DNA from: Streptomyces xylophagus
Lineage (GTDB): Bacteria; Actinomycetota; Actinomycetes; Streptomycetales; Streptomycetaceae
Length of the DNA stretch: 64,000 bases
NCBI RefSeq assembly: GCF_000716435.1
Contig: NZ_JNWO01000003.1
Span: 310,001-374,000 of the forward strand
Direction of reading: 5' to 3'
Positions 16,583-26,718 of this stretch are shown here, one piece after another. Every line of letters begins with the position of its first letter. Within the stretch, counting starts at the first letter, position 1. The notes under the pieces are model-generated. The model was not told the DNA's origin, did no database searches, and worked only from the letters and a program-made list of their open reading frames with translations. The translations under genes and the position numbers were made by a program.

Positions 16583-17821
16583 TCAGTGGCGTGACAAAGT
16601 CGAGCCCGGTTTTTGTTCGTCCGTGAGCAATGGGCGAGCCGATTCCGACGCGGAGGCGGAATTCGCCCGCAGGGCCAGTTCCAGTTCGAAACGGGTCTCT
16701 GAATCCTGCAGGGTCTCACCGAACAGTTTCTCCAACTGACGCATGCGATAACGCACCGTCTGCGGATGGATGTGCAGTCGCAGGGCGGTGCTGTTGACGC
16801 TGCTCTCGCACTGCAGCCATGCCAATAACGTCTCCGCCAGCCGGTCGCGCTGCGGCGCCGGGATTCCGGCCAGCGGTGCCAGGACCCGGTACGACAGCGC
16901 CCGGACCAACGGTTCGTCCGCGTAGAGGATCAGCGTCGTGAGGTGGTCGGCGCACCGGAGCACGCCCTCGCCGGGCAGCACACCGCGCCGCATGAGCGAG
17001 AGGGCCCGGGCGGCCAGGCGTAAGGAGTCCGCGGTCTGCGAGAGCGGGACCGTCGGCCCGACCGCGGCGGGCCGACCCCGCAGCGCCGAGGCGAGAGCGT
17101 GTCCGCGCGAGGAGCCGGGCACGTCCGGGTCCGGGATGACGAGGCGCGCCGGGCGGGCGGTCATGTCGGCCAACACCGCGGTGGGCAGCAGCAGTTCGTC
17201 ACCCTGCTGCTGCTCGGTACCGCCCACCGCTATGACGGCGACCCGTTGCGGCAGGGGCCAGCTCGCGGTGCGGGCGAGTTCCGCGACGGCCTCCGCGGAG
17301 GCGGGCGGATCGGCGAACAGCAGGTCCAGCAGGCGCATCCGGCGCCGTTGCAACTCGCCCGTGCTGCGCAGTTGGGCCTCGGTGTGGCCTTCGGTGGCCG
17401 CCTGCATGATCTCGTGCATGTGGGTGAAGCCCGCGTCCGCGAGTGCGGCCACCTCGCTCGAGTCCAGCTCCAGTTCCTCGGCGGCTTTCATCATCCGCCG
17501 CCAGGCGGCCCGTCCGCCGAGCCTGAGCGCGGCCTGGAGTACTTCGAGGCCGCGTCCTTCGCCGGCTTCGCCACGCCCGATCTGCTGGTAGGTGTGGACG
17601 ACGTGTTTCCCTTCGCGGCCGGTGTCGGCGATGCGGTCCACGAAGAGGGTCAGTGCCTGGCGGACTCCGGCTCTGATCGTGCGCACGTAGGCGTCGTCGG
17701 CCGGTCTTGTGTACTCGGGTACCTGAAGCTGTACCTCGCGCGCCACCTCCGCGGCTATGTCGTCGAGATGGGGGCGCAGAAATTCTGCCAGTCGCTGGGG
17801 AACGGCGACGAAAGGATCCAT
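16583..17821 (-). CDS. PucR-family helix-turn-helix regulator (two TTA codons)
   Basis: 412 residues from ATG 17821, with GTAGGAG upstream. The N-terminal 160 residues are helical and sensor-like (HTYQQIGRGEAGEG). The C-terminal PucR HTH is typical: DRLAETLLAWLQCESSVNST, LHIHPQTVRYRMRQLEKLFGE, DSETRFELELALR. Two leucines are TTA: codon 267 (17021-17023) and codon 332 (16826-16828). Two such codons in one regulator strongly suggest control by bldA tRNA, hence expression late in growth. It follows the antigen-85-like esterase in the same direction (gap 131 bp) and may regulate the lipid cassette or the polysaccharide operon beyond it. Confidence 0.9.
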   Translation of the reverse strand: MDPFVAVPQRLAEFLRPHLDDIAAEVAREVQLQVPEYTRPADDAYVRTIRAGVRQALTLFVDRIADTGREGKHVVHTYQQIGRGEAGEGRGLEVLQAALRLGGRAAWRRMMKAAEELELDSSEVAALADAGFTHMHEIMQAATEGHTEAQLRSTGELQRRRMRLLDLLFADPPASAEAVAELARTASWPLPQRVAVIAVGGTEQQQGDELLLPTAVLADMTARPARLVIPDPDVPGSSRGHALASALRGRPAAVGPTVPLSQTADSLRLAARALSLMRRGVLPGEGVLRCADHLTTLILYADEPLVRALSYRVLAPLAGIPAPQRDRLAETLLAWLQCESSVNSTALRLHIHPQTVRYRMRQLEKLFGETLQDSETRFELELALRANSASASESARPLLTDEQKPGSTLSRH

Positions 17822-17952
17822 GTGGCGTGCTCCTACCGCTCGGTCAAGGCGGCCCGAACGATGACGATATCCCCCGCCGAACTCCGTTGGCCTGTACGCG
17901 AGTTACAAGGCGGCGCTGCGATTTTGTCCGTGCGTGACAAACCCCGTACGGG

Positions 17953-18954
17953 TCAGGCCGGCAGACCGAGCGCTCCGGCGAGAACCGGCCACGAGGTGGC
18001 GAACTCCCGCTTCCAGTCGCTCCATTGGTGTCCGCCGCCCTGATACAGGTGCTGGGTGGCCGGGACGCCCAGTTGCCCGAGCGCGGTGACGAAGCTCTGC
18101 GTGGAGGGTGCCACCAGACTCTCCAGGACCCCGGGCAGCAGGGAGCCGATGCCGCTGCTGATGAGCTGCGCGAGCGCGAGGATGGTGCCGAGCCCTCCAC
18201 TGAGACTGCCGGTGCCGACGGAGACGTAGAGCGCGGTACCGCGCAGGGCGCTCGCGTGCGTCAGGGGGTTGAAGTCCTGCCAGGTGGCGGAGTTGAGCGT
18301 CGGGTCGCCCCACAACGACAGGGGGTTGAGGTTCTCCCGGCCCACGATCGCCTCGATGATCGTGGGCATCGTCGTCGTGGTGGTGTCGGGGATTCCGCTG
18401 TACGACGCGGCGGCCACGAACGTTCCCGGGTGGCGGGCCGCGTGTGCCATGGCGCCGTATCCGCCGGTCGAGACCCCGGCGACGGCCTGCACGGTGGAGG
18501 CCCGGTATCCGGCGCGCAGGACCGCCGGCACTTCCTGGAGCTGGAAGGTCTCGTAGTCGAGGCCGGTCTGCCAGCGGGTGGGGATGCCGGTGGGCCCTCC
18601 GTCCGGCATGGCGACGATCAGGTCCCGGTTCGCGGTGAACGCCTCGATGTCGGTCTCTCGGGTCCACGAGTTGTAGTCGTCGTGCGCGCCGTGCAGCAGA
18701 TAGAGCACCGGCCAGGTGGCATCGGGCCGCGCGGCGTACGAGGTCGGCAGGATGATCCGTACCGGCGCGGTGCGGCCCAGTGCGGCGGAGGGGACGCCCA
18801 AGTCATAGGTGCGGGGCCCCAGTTGGGTGACGGTGACGTCGGCGGCCGAGGCTCTCCAGGCCCCGGTCAGCACGCCCGCGACACCGAGGGCCGCGGCCAT
18901 GGCGACAGTGCGACGGGACGGACCTCGGCGGGGGAGGGACGGGTGGTCGGACAT
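17953..18954 (-). CDS. Antigen-85/esterase-D-like secreted acyltransferase or esterase
   Basis: 333 residues from ATG 18954, with AAGGAGCC upstream. A Tat signal (RRGPSRRTVAMAAALG ... ASA) exports it. The alpha/beta-hydrolase body has PVLYLLHGAHDDYNSWT, the nucleophile Ser in VAGVSTGGYGAM, and a His in GGGHQWSDWKREF. This layout matches the mycolyltransferase (antigen 85)/esterase D group. Antigen 85 proteins move mycolyl groups onto trehalose or arabinogalactan. It starts 42 bp after the Pks13-like gene. In mycobacteria fbp genes lie close to fadD32-pks13-accD4, so transfer of the cassette product to an extracellular acceptor is a reasonable inference. Confidence 0.85.
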   Translation of the reverse strand: MSDHPSLPRRGPSRRTVAMAAALGVAGVLTGAWRASAADVTVTQLGPRTYDLGVPSAALGRTAPVRIILPTSYAARPDATWPVLYLLHGAHDDYNSWTRETDIEAFTANRDLIVAMPDGGPTGIPTRWQTGLDYETFQLQEVPAVLRAGYRASTVQAVAGVSTGGYGAMAHAARHPGTFVAAASYSGIPDTTTTTMPTIIEAIVGRENLNPLSLWGDPTLNSATWQDFNPLTHASALRGTALYVSVGTGSLSGGLGTILALAQLISSGIGSLLPGVLESLVAPSTQSFVTALGQLGVPATQHLYQGGGHQWSDWKREFATSWPVLAGALGLPA

Positions 18955-18996
18955 GGCGGGCGGCTCCTTGTGAAGTGGCGGCGGGGAGCGGGGTGT

Positions 18997-21900
18997 TCAG
19001 CCGAGCACCCGGTTGAGGTGGTCGGCGATGGCCTGGGCGTGCGGCGGGTCGAGGAGCGACAGGTGGTGTCCGGGGATGCGGACGATCTCCAGGTCCGGGC
19101 ACAGCTCGTCCCAGCCGAGGGCGTCGTCCGTGCGCTCGTACGCCGGGTCACGCACCGTGTGCGGCGCGGGCTCGGTGGCGCGGTAGAGGATCACCCGGCC
19201 GTCGTAGGAACGAGGGGTGTGCGCCTCGCCGGTCCGCAGGTCCAGGTAGGAGGCGCGCTGGTGACGGAGCGCGGCGGGCGGGATGTCGGCGACCGAGCTG
19301 AGCGTCTCCAGTACCAGGTCGATACGGCCCCTGTCGTCCAGGCCTGCCAACTCCCCGTAGGGCAGGTCGAGTTGTACGTCGAAGGTGCGGGACGCGTACG
19401 CGGCGAATCCTTCGAAGTGCTGCCGCGCCACGTCCCATGCAGTCCGTCCGAGCGGTCGGGGCAGCGGACGTACGGCATCGATGAGCACCACCGCCTCGGG
19501 GGGTGCGTACTCGGCGGCGAGCAGCCGGGCGGTCTCCTGGGCGACGAACCCGCCGAACGACCATCCGCCGATCCAATAGCGGCCGTCGGGCCACGCTTTC
19601 CGGATCGCCTCCGCGCACAGCCTCGCCTTCGCGGCGACGGTGTCCGCTTCCTCGACACGGTCCAGCCCGTACACCGGTACGTCCGGTGCCAACAGCCCGG
19701 CGAGCGGCCGGTAGACGTCCGGGGTGCCGCCGGCCGCGTGGGCCAGGATCAGCGGCGGGCGGTCGCCTGCCGGACGCAGCACGCGTAAGGGGTACGGCAT
19801 GCGACGGTCGGCCGGAGCAGACACCATCGCGGCGGACGGGGGCCTGTGTTCCAACTCGTCGTGGTGTGCGACGCGGGTGATCGCGTCGGCGGCGGCCTGG
19901 ACGGTGGAGGCCTGCATCAGGTCGCGCGTCGAGGGTGCGGCGCCGAACTCGCGCTCCACGGCGGCACGCAGGCGGACGGCCATGAGCGAGTCGAGGCCCA
20001 GGTCGGTGAGCGGGGTGTCGGGGGTGATCCGCTCCGGCAAGTGGCCTGCGACAGCGGCGATATGGCGGATGAGCCGCTCGGTGACAGTGCCGTCGACGGC
20101 CAACGGGACCGGTGCGGCGGGCAGTTCGGGGAGTCTGCGCCCGCCGTCCAGCAGGGGTCGCTCGGCCGTCCACCAGTGGCGGGTGTGGCGCCAGGCCGGG
20201 AGGGGGACGTCGATGACTTCGCCGTGCGGGTGGAGGAGGCGGGTCGGGAGGGGATGGCCCGCGGCGTGCAGGGCGGCCAGTTGGAGGCGGAAGGTGAGGG
20301 CGGGGTCGTTGCCTCTGCGCAGGGTGGGCAGGTGGAGGGCGTCGGGCAGGGTCTCGGCGAGGGCGTGCAGGAGTACGGGGTGCGGGGAGATCTCGATGAA
20401 CGCGGTGTGCCCGTCGGCCGCTGCGGCGGCCACCGCACCCGCGAACCGGACCGGGCGGCGCAGGTTCTCCGCCCAGTGCCCGGCGTCGAAGACACAAGGT
20501 CGGGTGGGGTCGTCGTGGACGGTGGAGTAGACGCGGACGGTGCCGCCGCTCCGGCCCCCGATCCCGCCGAGGGCGGCGGTCAGTTCGGGCAGCAGCGGTT
20601 CGACCTGGGGCGAGTGCCCGGCGCCCCGGACGGGCATGGTGCGGGTTTCGCGGCCCTGTACGGAGAGATGCTTGACGAACCCCGCCACGGCGGCTGCCTC
20701 GCCGGTGACGATCTTCTGTGCGGGCGAGGAGTCCACGGCGAGGTGCACACCGGGGAACTCCCGCTCCAGGTCGTCGAGTTCGTCGTCGGTCAGGTCCACG
20801 ACGGCCATCGACCCGCCGCGCAGTGTGGCGAGCAGCCGGGACCGTACGGCGATGATGTGGGCGCCTTCGGCGGGATCGAGTGCCCCGGAGACGACGGCCG
20901 CCGCGACCTCGCCCATGGAGTGTCCGATGACGGCGGCGGGTTCGACGCCGTAGGAGCGCCAGAGTTCGGCGAGCGCCAACTGGGTTCCGTAGAGGAGGGG
21001 TTGGGCGGTCTCCACCTGGCGTAGGTCGTCGTCCGTGCAGTCGTCGAGCATTTCGTACAGGGAGATGCCGCACGCGGCCGCGAGCACCGGTTCCAGTTTC
21101 TCCACGGCGGCGGCGAACGCGGGCTCCCGGCCGAGGAGTTGACGTCCCATCGCGGCCCACTGGGTGCCGTAGCCGGAGAAGACCCAGACCGGGCCGGGAC
21201 CGAGTCGGTCCCGGTCGCCGGTGCTGACGCGCGGGTGGGGGCGGCCGGCCGCCAGTGCGCGGAGGGCGGTGGTGAGGCCGTCGCGGTCGTGGGCGACGAC
21301 GGCCGCGCGGGCGGGGCCGCGGCCGGTGCGTCCGGCGAGTGTGCGTCCGACGTCCTGGAGCCGGGCGGCGCTCCCGGCGGGTGTGTCGAGCCAGTCGGCG
21401 AGCCCGGCGGCTGTGTCCCGGACCCGGGCCGGATCGGCGTCGCTGAGCTGCAACAGGCCTGCGGAACCATGGGAGTTGAGGGCGCGTTCGGCGGGCCGGG
21501 TGGGCTGCCACTCCTCCAGTACGGCGTGCGCGTTGGTGCCGCCGAAGCCGAAGGCGGAGACTCCGGCGGTCGCGGTCCCGCCGTAGCGGGGCCAGGGTTC
21601 GGGTTCGGTGACCACCCGCAGCCGCTCGTCGTCCAGGGCGGGCCGGTCGCAGTGCAACGAGCCGGGGATGATGCCGTGGTGGAGGGCGAGGACGGTTTTG
21701 ACCAGCCCCGCGACTCCGGCGGCTGCCTCCAGGTGGCCGAGGTTGCTCTTGACCGAGCCGAGCAGCAGCGGCTGGTCCGGGTGGCGGTCGCGGCCCAGGA
21801 CGTCGGCCAGCGCACCCGCCTCGATGGGGTCGCCGAGGGGTGTGCCGGTGCCGTGTGCCTCGACGTAGTCCACGGTCGCCGGGTCGAGGCCGGCTCGCGC

Positions 21901-23064
21901 GTAGGCCGCTTCCAGGAGCGCGCGTTGGGCCGTCGGGTTGGGTGCCATGAGGCCGTTGGAGCGGCCGTCGGAGTTGACGGTGGTGGCTGTGATGACGGCC
22001 AGGACCCGGTCTTCGTCGCGCAGCGCGTCGCTGAACCGTTTGAGAACCACCACGGCACAGCCCTCGGCGCGGCCGATGCCGTCGGCGGACTGGGAGAACG
22101 GCTTGCACCTGCCGTCGGGCGCCAGGGCTCCGGCGCGGCCGAACGCGACGGTGACGGCGGGTGAGAGCAGCACGTTGGTCCCGGCGACGAGCGCCGTGTC
22201 GCATTCACCGCCGCGCAATGCGGTGCAGGCCTGGTGGACGGCGACGAGGGAGGACGAGCAGGCGGTGTCGACGGCGACGCTGGGGCCGCGCAGGTCGTAC
22301 ACGTAGCTGAGCCTGCCCGCCGAGACCGAGGTGGCGGCTCCGGTGGTCGCCCAGGGGTCGACGGTCGCCGGGTCGGCGCCGGTGAGGTGGCCGTAGTCGT
22401 GGGCCGAGATACCGACGAAGACCCCGGTGGCGGTGCCCGCCAGGGACGCGGCGGGGATGGCCGCGTGGTCGAGGGCTTCCTGGGTGACCTCCAGCAGCAT
22501 GCGCTGCTGCGGGTCCATCGCGTCGGCCTCGCGCGGGGAGATGCGGAAGAAGGTGGAGTCGAACCCGGTGAGGGTGGCGTCGTCGAGGTATCCGCCCCAG
22601 GTGTTGGCGTCCGGCGGGACCTGCGTGGCGAAGTCCCGCCAGCGTCCCTCGGGTACCCGGCCGATGGCATCGGCGCCCTCGACGAGCAGCCGCCAGTAGT
22701 CAGCGGGCCCTCGCACACCGCCGGGGAGGCGACAGCCGACGCCGACCACGGCGACCGGTTCGTCGTCGTCGACGGCGATCTCCCGGGGGACGAACGCGGT
22801 CTCCGGAACGGGCTCCAGGCTGTTGCTGAGCAGAGCGACCAGACCGTCGACGGTCGACGTCTCCCACAGCAGGGTGGGGGGCAGGTCCCGGCCGAGTGCG
22901 TGGGAGAGTTCGGCAGCGATCACGACCGCGTCGCGGGAGGACATGCCGAGTTCGGCCAGCGGCCGGTCCACGGCGATGTCCGCGCCGGGGACTCCTGACC
23001 AGTGGGCGATCCGTTCGACGACCAGGCGCCGCAGGTCGGCGGCATCGGCCGGCATCGCGCTCAC
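18997..23064 (-). CDS. Pks13-like condensing polyketide synthase (ACP-KS-AT-ACP-TE)
   Basis: 1355 residues from GTG 23064, overlapping the FAAL stop as GTGA. Domain order: N-terminal ACP (LGMSSRD, Ser43); KS (about 95-520; Cys269 in DTACSSS, then [11 protein letters not shown] and [12 protein letters not shown]); AT (about 605-930; Ser716 in GHSMGE, Arg in AVRSRLL suited to a carboxyacyl substrate); second ACP (Ser1026 in GLDSL); thioesterase (Ser1169 in GWSFGG, C-terminal GHHLSLLD). There is no KR, DH or ER. This is the order of mycobacterial Pks13, which condenses a meromycolyl chain from the N-ACP with a carboxyacyl chain, although Pks13 is longer. Codon 1093 (19786-19788) is TTA. Confidence 0.93.
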   Translation of the reverse strand: MSAMPADAADLRRLVVERIAHWSGVPGADIAVDRPLAELGMSSRDAVVIAAELSHALGRDLPPTLLWETSTVDGLVALLSNSLEPVPETAFVPREIAVDDDEPVAVVGVGCRLPGGVRGPADYWRLLVEGADAIGRVPEGRWRDFATQVPPDANTWGGYLDDATLTGFDSTFFRISPREADAMDPQQRMLLEVTQEALDHAAIPAASLAGTATGVFVGISAHDYGHLTGADPATVDPWATTGAATSVSAGRLSYVYDLRGPSVAVDTACSSSLVAVHQACTALRGGECDTALVAGTNVLLSPAVTVAFGRAGALAPDGRCKPFSQSADGIGRAEGCAVVVLKRFSDALRDEDRVLAVITATTVNSDGRSNGLMAPNPTAQRALLEAAYARAGLDPATVDYVEAHGTGTPLGDPIEAGALADVLGRDRHPDQPLLLGSVKSNLGHLEAAAGVAGLVKTVLALHHGIIPGSLHCDRPALDDERLRVVTEPEPWPRYGGTATAGVSAFGFGGTNAHAVLEEWQPTRPAERALNSHGSAGLLQLSDADPARVRDTAAGLADWLDTPAGSAARLQDVGRTLAGRTGRGPARAAVVAHDRDGLTTALRALAAGRPHPRVSTGDRDRLGPGPVWVFSGYGTQWAAMGRQLLGREPAFAAAVEKLEPVLAAACGISLYEMLDDCTDDDLRQVETAQPLLYGTQLALAELWRSYGVEPAAVIGHSMGEVAAAVVSGALDPAEGAHIIAVRSRLLATLRGGSMAVVDLTDDELDDLEREFPGVHLAVDSSPAQKIVTGEAAAVAGFVKHLSVQGRETRTMPVRGAGHSPQVEPLLPELTAALGGIGGRSGGTVRVYSTVHDDPTRPCVFDAGHWAENLRRPVRFAGAVAAAAADGHTAFIEISPHPVLLHALAETLPDALHLPTLRRGNDPALTFRLQLAALHAAGHPLPTRLLHPHGEVIDVPLPAWRHTRHWWTAERPLLDGGRRLPELPAAPVPLAVDGTVTERLIRHIAAVAGHLPERITPDTPLTDLGLDSLMAVRLRAAVEREFGAAPSTRDLMQASTVQAAADAITRVAHHDELEHRPPSAAMVSAPADRRMPYPLRVLRPAGDRPPLILAHAAGGTPDVYRPLAGLLAPDVPVYGLDRVEEADTVAAKARLCAEAIRKAWPDGRYWIGGWSFGGFVAQETARLLAAEYAPPEAVVLIDAVRPLPRPLGRTAWDVARQHFEGFAAYASRTFDVQLDLPYGELAGLDDRGRIDLVLETLSSVADIPPAALRHQRASYLDLRTGEAHTPRSYDGRVILYRATEPAPHTVRDPAYERTDDALGWDELCPDLEIVRIPGHHLSLLDPPHAQAIADHLNRVLG

Positions 23065-24863
23065 TCCGTGCCTCCCTCGGGGCGGTCGTAGGAACCGTCG
23101 AGGTAGCGGGCGCGGGTCAGCGTGCGGGAGATCTTGCCGCTGGAGGTGCGGGGCACCGTGCCTGGTGGGAGGAGCAGCACCTCGGCCAGTCGCAGGCCGT
23201 GCCGGGCGGAGACGGCGGCGCGCACGGCGGCGGCGACCTCCTTGGGGTCACGGGCCGGCTCATCCAGACCGCGCGCGTACTCGGCGATGATCACGGCGCC
23301 CTCCGCCACGATGGTGGCTCCGGCGCCGGGAGCGTGCCCGGCGGGTACGGCGAAGGCCGCCAGTCGGTCGGGGCGTATCGCCAGGTGGGCGGCCTGTGCG
23401 GTGTTCTCGATGTCCTGCGGGTAGTGGTTGCGTCCGTCGACGATGATCAGGTCCTTCAGGCGCCCGGTGACCAGGAGTTGTCCGTCGAGGACCGTGCCGA
23501 GGTCGCCGGTGCGCAGCCAGTAGCCGGGGGCGTGCGCCAGTCGGGCCTGAAAGGTCTTGCGATGCTGCGCGCCGTGCTCCAGGTATCCACGCGCGATGTT
23601 GGGTCCCTGCACCCAGATCTCGCCCACCTCCCCCGCGGGCAGCATGGTGGCGGTGACGGGGTCGACGATGCGCACCGCCTGACCGACGGGTTCACCGCAG
23701 GCGGCGAGCAGCACCGCGGCGGGGTCACCGGGCGGAACGGCCAGGGCCTTGCCGGCCGCCAGGGCCTCCCGGTCCAGGGCGTAGCGGCGCAACGGTTGAC
23801 CGGGCCGGTGGGCGCTGACGAAGACGGTGGCCTCGGCGAGCCCGTACGACGGGCAGTGGACGTCGGCCGGAAGGCCCTGTCCGGCGAAGGCCGCGCCGAA
23901 CCGATCGGCGGTTTCGGGCCGCACGGGTTCACTGCCGTTGATGAGCGCGGCGATCCGGTCCAGCCGTAGCCCTGCCTTCTCCTCCTCGGTGACGACGGCC
24001 GCGCAGTAGTCGTAGGCGAAGTTCGGTGCGGCGCTGAGGGCATTGGGGTGCTCGGACAGCAACTGCAGCCAGCGGGCGGGCCGTTGGAGGAAGGCGAGGG
24101 GATCCATCAGGACGGACAGCAGTCCGCGTACGACGGGAGTGGCGACGCTGAGCACCAGCCCCATGTCGTGGTAGAGCGGCAGCCAGCCGACCATGGTGAG
24201 GCGACGGTCGTCGGCGCCGTACGCAGTGAGCGCCTGGCGGGCGTTGGCGACGACGTTCGCGTGCGAGATCTCGACGCCGGTGGGAAACCGGGTCGATCCG
24301 GAGCTGTATTGGAGATACGCGGTCGACTGTTCGTCCAGAACGGGCGGTTGCCATGCGTCGGCCTGATCATCTGAGACGAAGTCGGTGACGATCAGACGGT
24401 GGCGCAGGCCGTGCGCGTCCAGAAAAGTGCCTACGGTCTCGGCCGCGGCGCTGGTGGTGAGCACGGCCGAGGGTTGCGCGTCGTCCAGGACTCCGGCCAG
24501 GCGGTCGCCGTGTCCGGGCAGATCGGGGGTGAACATGGGTACGGCGACGGTGCCGGCGGTCAGTGCGGCGAGAAAGCCGATGACGTATTCGGTGCCCTGG
24601 GGACAGAGAACGGCGACGCGTTCGCCGGGAGCCACGGTGTCCGCGAGCCGGGCGGCGACCGCCCGGGTCCGTACGTCGACGCGCTGCCAGGTGAGGGTGC
24701 GGTGGCTGCGCCGTAACCCGGACGACGTGTGGTCGACGAAGGTGAACGCCGGTTGGATGGGGGCGTGTTGGGCCCAGTGCGCGACGTGGGCGGGGAGCGT
24801 GGTCGGGCGGTCCGGTGCTGCTGAGGATGTGCCGGGGGCGTGCGGAAGGGCGTGCGCGGGCAT
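23061..24863 (-). CDS. FadD32-like fatty acyl-AMP ligase (FAAL)
   Basis: 600 residues from ATG 24863, with GAGGAG upstream. Adenylation motifs: LQYSSGSTRFPTGVEISHAN, GWLPLYHDMGL, YGLAEATVFV, WLRTGDLG, GRLKDLIIVDGRNHYPQDIE. The FAAL-specific insertion makes such enzymes load acyl-AMP onto an ACP rather than CoA. In mycobacteria FadD32 supplies the meromycolyl chain to the first ACP of Pks13. The same pairing is implied here by the GTGA overlap with the Pks13-like gene. Codon 50 (24714-24716) is TTA. Confidence 0.93.
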   Translation of the reverse strand: MPAHALPHAPGTSSAAPDRPTTLPAHVAHWAQHAPIQPAFTFVDHTSSGLRRSHRTLTWQRVDVRTRAVAARLADTVAPGERVAVLCPQGTEYVIGFLAALTAGTVAVPMFTPDLPGHGDRLAGVLDDAQPSAVLTTSAAAETVGTFLDAHGLRHRLIVTDFVSDDQADAWQPPVLDEQSTAYLQYSSGSTRFPTGVEISHANVVANARQALTAYGADDRRLTMVGWLPLYHDMGLVLSVATPVVRGLLSVLMDPLAFLQRPARWLQLLSEHPNALSAAPNFAYDYCAAVVTEEEKAGLRLDRIAALINGSEPVRPETADRFGAAFAGQGLPADVHCPSYGLAEATVFVSAHRPGQPLRRYALDREALAAGKALAVPPGDPAAVLLAACGEPVGQAVRIVDPVTATMLPAGEVGEIWVQGPNIARGYLEHGAQHRKTFQARLAHAPGYWLRTGDLGTVLDGQLLVTGRLKDLIIVDGRNHYPQDIENTAQAAHLAIRPDRLAAFAVPAGHAPGAGATIVAEGAVIIAEYARGLDEPARDPKEVAAAVRAAVSARHGLRLAEVLLLPPGTVPRTSSGKISRTLTRARYLDGSYDRPEGGTE

Positions 24864-24929
24864 GGGGGAACTCCTCACGTCACAGGTGGTGTCCCCGTCC
24901 GGGGTGATGCGGTTACGGCTTCGCTTCAC

Positions 24930-26537
24930 TCACAGCGGGATGTTGCCGTGCCGCCGCTCGGGGACGGCGGCACGTTTGGTGCGCAGCGTGTGCAGGGCCC
25001 GGGTGATGTGCGCCCGGGTGGTGCTCGGCGCGATGACCGCGTCGATGTAGCCACGTGCGGCAGCCGCGTAGGGGGTGGCCCAGGCCGTCTCGTACTCCTC
25101 CACGAGCTTCGCCCTCAGGTCCGCCGCGGCCTGCTCGCCGACTGCGGCTGCCGCGGCGAGTTCACGGCGGTACAGGACGGTGACCGCTCCCTCGGCGCCC
25201 ATCACGGCGATCCTGGCGGTGGGCCAGGCGAGGTTGACGTCGGCGCCGAGGTGCTTGGAGCCCATGACGGCGTATCCGCCGCCGTAGGCCTTGCGGACCA
25301 CGACGGTGACCTTGGGGACGGTGGCCTCGGCGTAGGCGTACAGCAGCTTGGCGCCGCGCCGGATGATCCCGGTCTGCTCCTGCTGCGTGCCCGAGAGGTA
25401 GCCGGGAACGTCGGCGAAGGTCAGCAGCGGAATGCCGAACGCGTCGCAGAAGCGGACGAAGCGAGCGGCCTTCTCGGAGGCGTCGATGTCGAGCGCGCCG
25501 GCACTGTGCAGGGGCTGGTTGGCGACGACTCCGACGGAACGGCCCTCGACCCGGGCCAGGGCGCAGACGATGTTGGGCGCGAACAGCTCGTGCACTTGGA
25601 GCAGTTCGCCGTCGTCGACGACCGTGCGCAGGATCTCGCGCATGTCGTACGCGGTCTCGGGACGGTCGGGGATGAGTCCGTCCAGGCGCAGGTCGTCGGG
25701 GGTGGGGTCGAGGGTGCGCGGCGTGAAGGCGTACTCGGGTGGGATGTCACGGTTGTTCGCCGGAAGGTAGGCGAGCAGGACGCGGACGATGTCCAGGGCG
25801 TCGTCCTCGTCCTCGGCGAGGAAATGGGCGTTGCCGTTGCCGGAGTTGCTGGCGCGGGCGCCGCCCAGTTCCTCGGCCGTCGTACGCTCACCGGTCACCG
25901 CCTCGATGACGTCCGGGCCGGTGACGAACATGTGCGAAGTCCCGTCGACCATGACGGTGAAGTCGGTGATCGCCGGCGAGTAGGCGGCGCCGCCCGCGCA
26001 CGGGCCCATGATCACGGAGATCTGCGGGATGACGCCCGAGGCCTCGACGTTGCGGCGGGCGAGTTCGGCGTAGAGGGCGAGCGAGGCGACGCCTTCCTGG
26101 ATGCGGGCGCCACCGGAGTCGTTGAGGCCGATGATGGGGCACCCGGTCTTCAGGGCCAGGTCCATCGTGCTGACGACCTTCTCCCCGAACGCCTCGCCCA
26201 TGCTGCCGCCGTAGACGGTGGCGTCCTGCGCGAAGACACACACCGGGCGCCCGCCGACGGTGCCTGAGCCAGTGACCACACCGTCGCCGTACGCCGTGTC
26301 ATCGGCACCAGTGCGAGCGCGTACCAACGCGCCGGTCTCGACGAAGGACCCCCGGTCCAGCAACCGGGCGACACGTTCACGGGCCGTGAGCCGGCCACGA
26401 GCGGCCTGCCGGGCGACGGCCGACGCGGAGCCGCCCGCCAGGGCCCGCTGCTGTCGGGCGGCGAGGTCCGCGAGACGTGCCGCCGTTGTACGCGCGACGG
26501 GCACGGGCGATCCCAGGGTTTCCGCGGTCGAGGTCAC
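24930..26537 (-). CDS. Acyl-CoA carboxylase carboxyltransferase (AccD4/PccB-like)
   Basis: 535 residues from GTG 26537, chosen because GGAGG lies five bases before it; a GTG at 26543 overlaps that site. Carboxyltransferase motifs: LLDRGSFVETG, GRPVCVFAQD, YGGSMGEAFGEKV, LNDSGGARIQEG, GPCAGGAAYSPA, and in the second half FADVPGYLSGTQQEQTG, RKAYGGGYAVM. It needs a biotinylated alpha subunit encoded elsewhere. In mycolic acid synthesis AccD4 makes the carboxyacyl-CoA extender for Pks13. Here it is first in the order accD-FAAL-PKS-esterase, 66 bp before the FAAL. Confidence 0.92.
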   Translation of the reverse strand: MTSTAETLGSPVPVARTTAARLADLAARQQRALAGGSASAVARQAARGRLTARERVARLLDRGSFVETGALVRARTGADDTAYGDGVVTGSGTVGGRPVCVFAQDATVYGGSMGEAFGEKVVSTMDLALKTGCPIIGLNDSGGARIQEGVASLALYAELARRNVEASGVIPQISVIMGPCAGGAAYSPAITDFTVMVDGTSHMFVTGPDVIEAVTGERTTAEELGGARASNSGNGNAHFLAEDEDDALDIVRVLLAYLPANNRDIPPEYAFTPRTLDPTPDDLRLDGLIPDRPETAYDMREILRTVVDDGELLQVHELFAPNIVCALARVEGRSVGVVANQPLHSAGALDIDASEKAARFVRFCDAFGIPLLTFADVPGYLSGTQQEQTGIIRRGAKLLYAYAEATVPKVTVVVRKAYGGGYAVMGSKHLGADVNLAWPTARIAVMGAEGAVTVLYRRELAAAAAVGEQAAADLRAKLVEEYETAWATPYAAAARGYIDAVIAPSTTRAHITRALHTLRTKRAAVPERRHGNIPL

Positions 26538-26718
26538 AGCCACCTCCTTCGGGGGTTGCGAGCATGGCAGCTCCGCGAGGTGCGGTCTTCCTTTCCGCCG
26601 CCAATGTGAAGTTGTTGAGTGGTCTGGGGGCCCGCGTTCATAGAGGGACTACAAACGGACGACGTGAGTCACGCCTGAGGAGGTGGTGCAGTTGTTCTGA
26701 TCAGTCAGGCCCGCCTGG

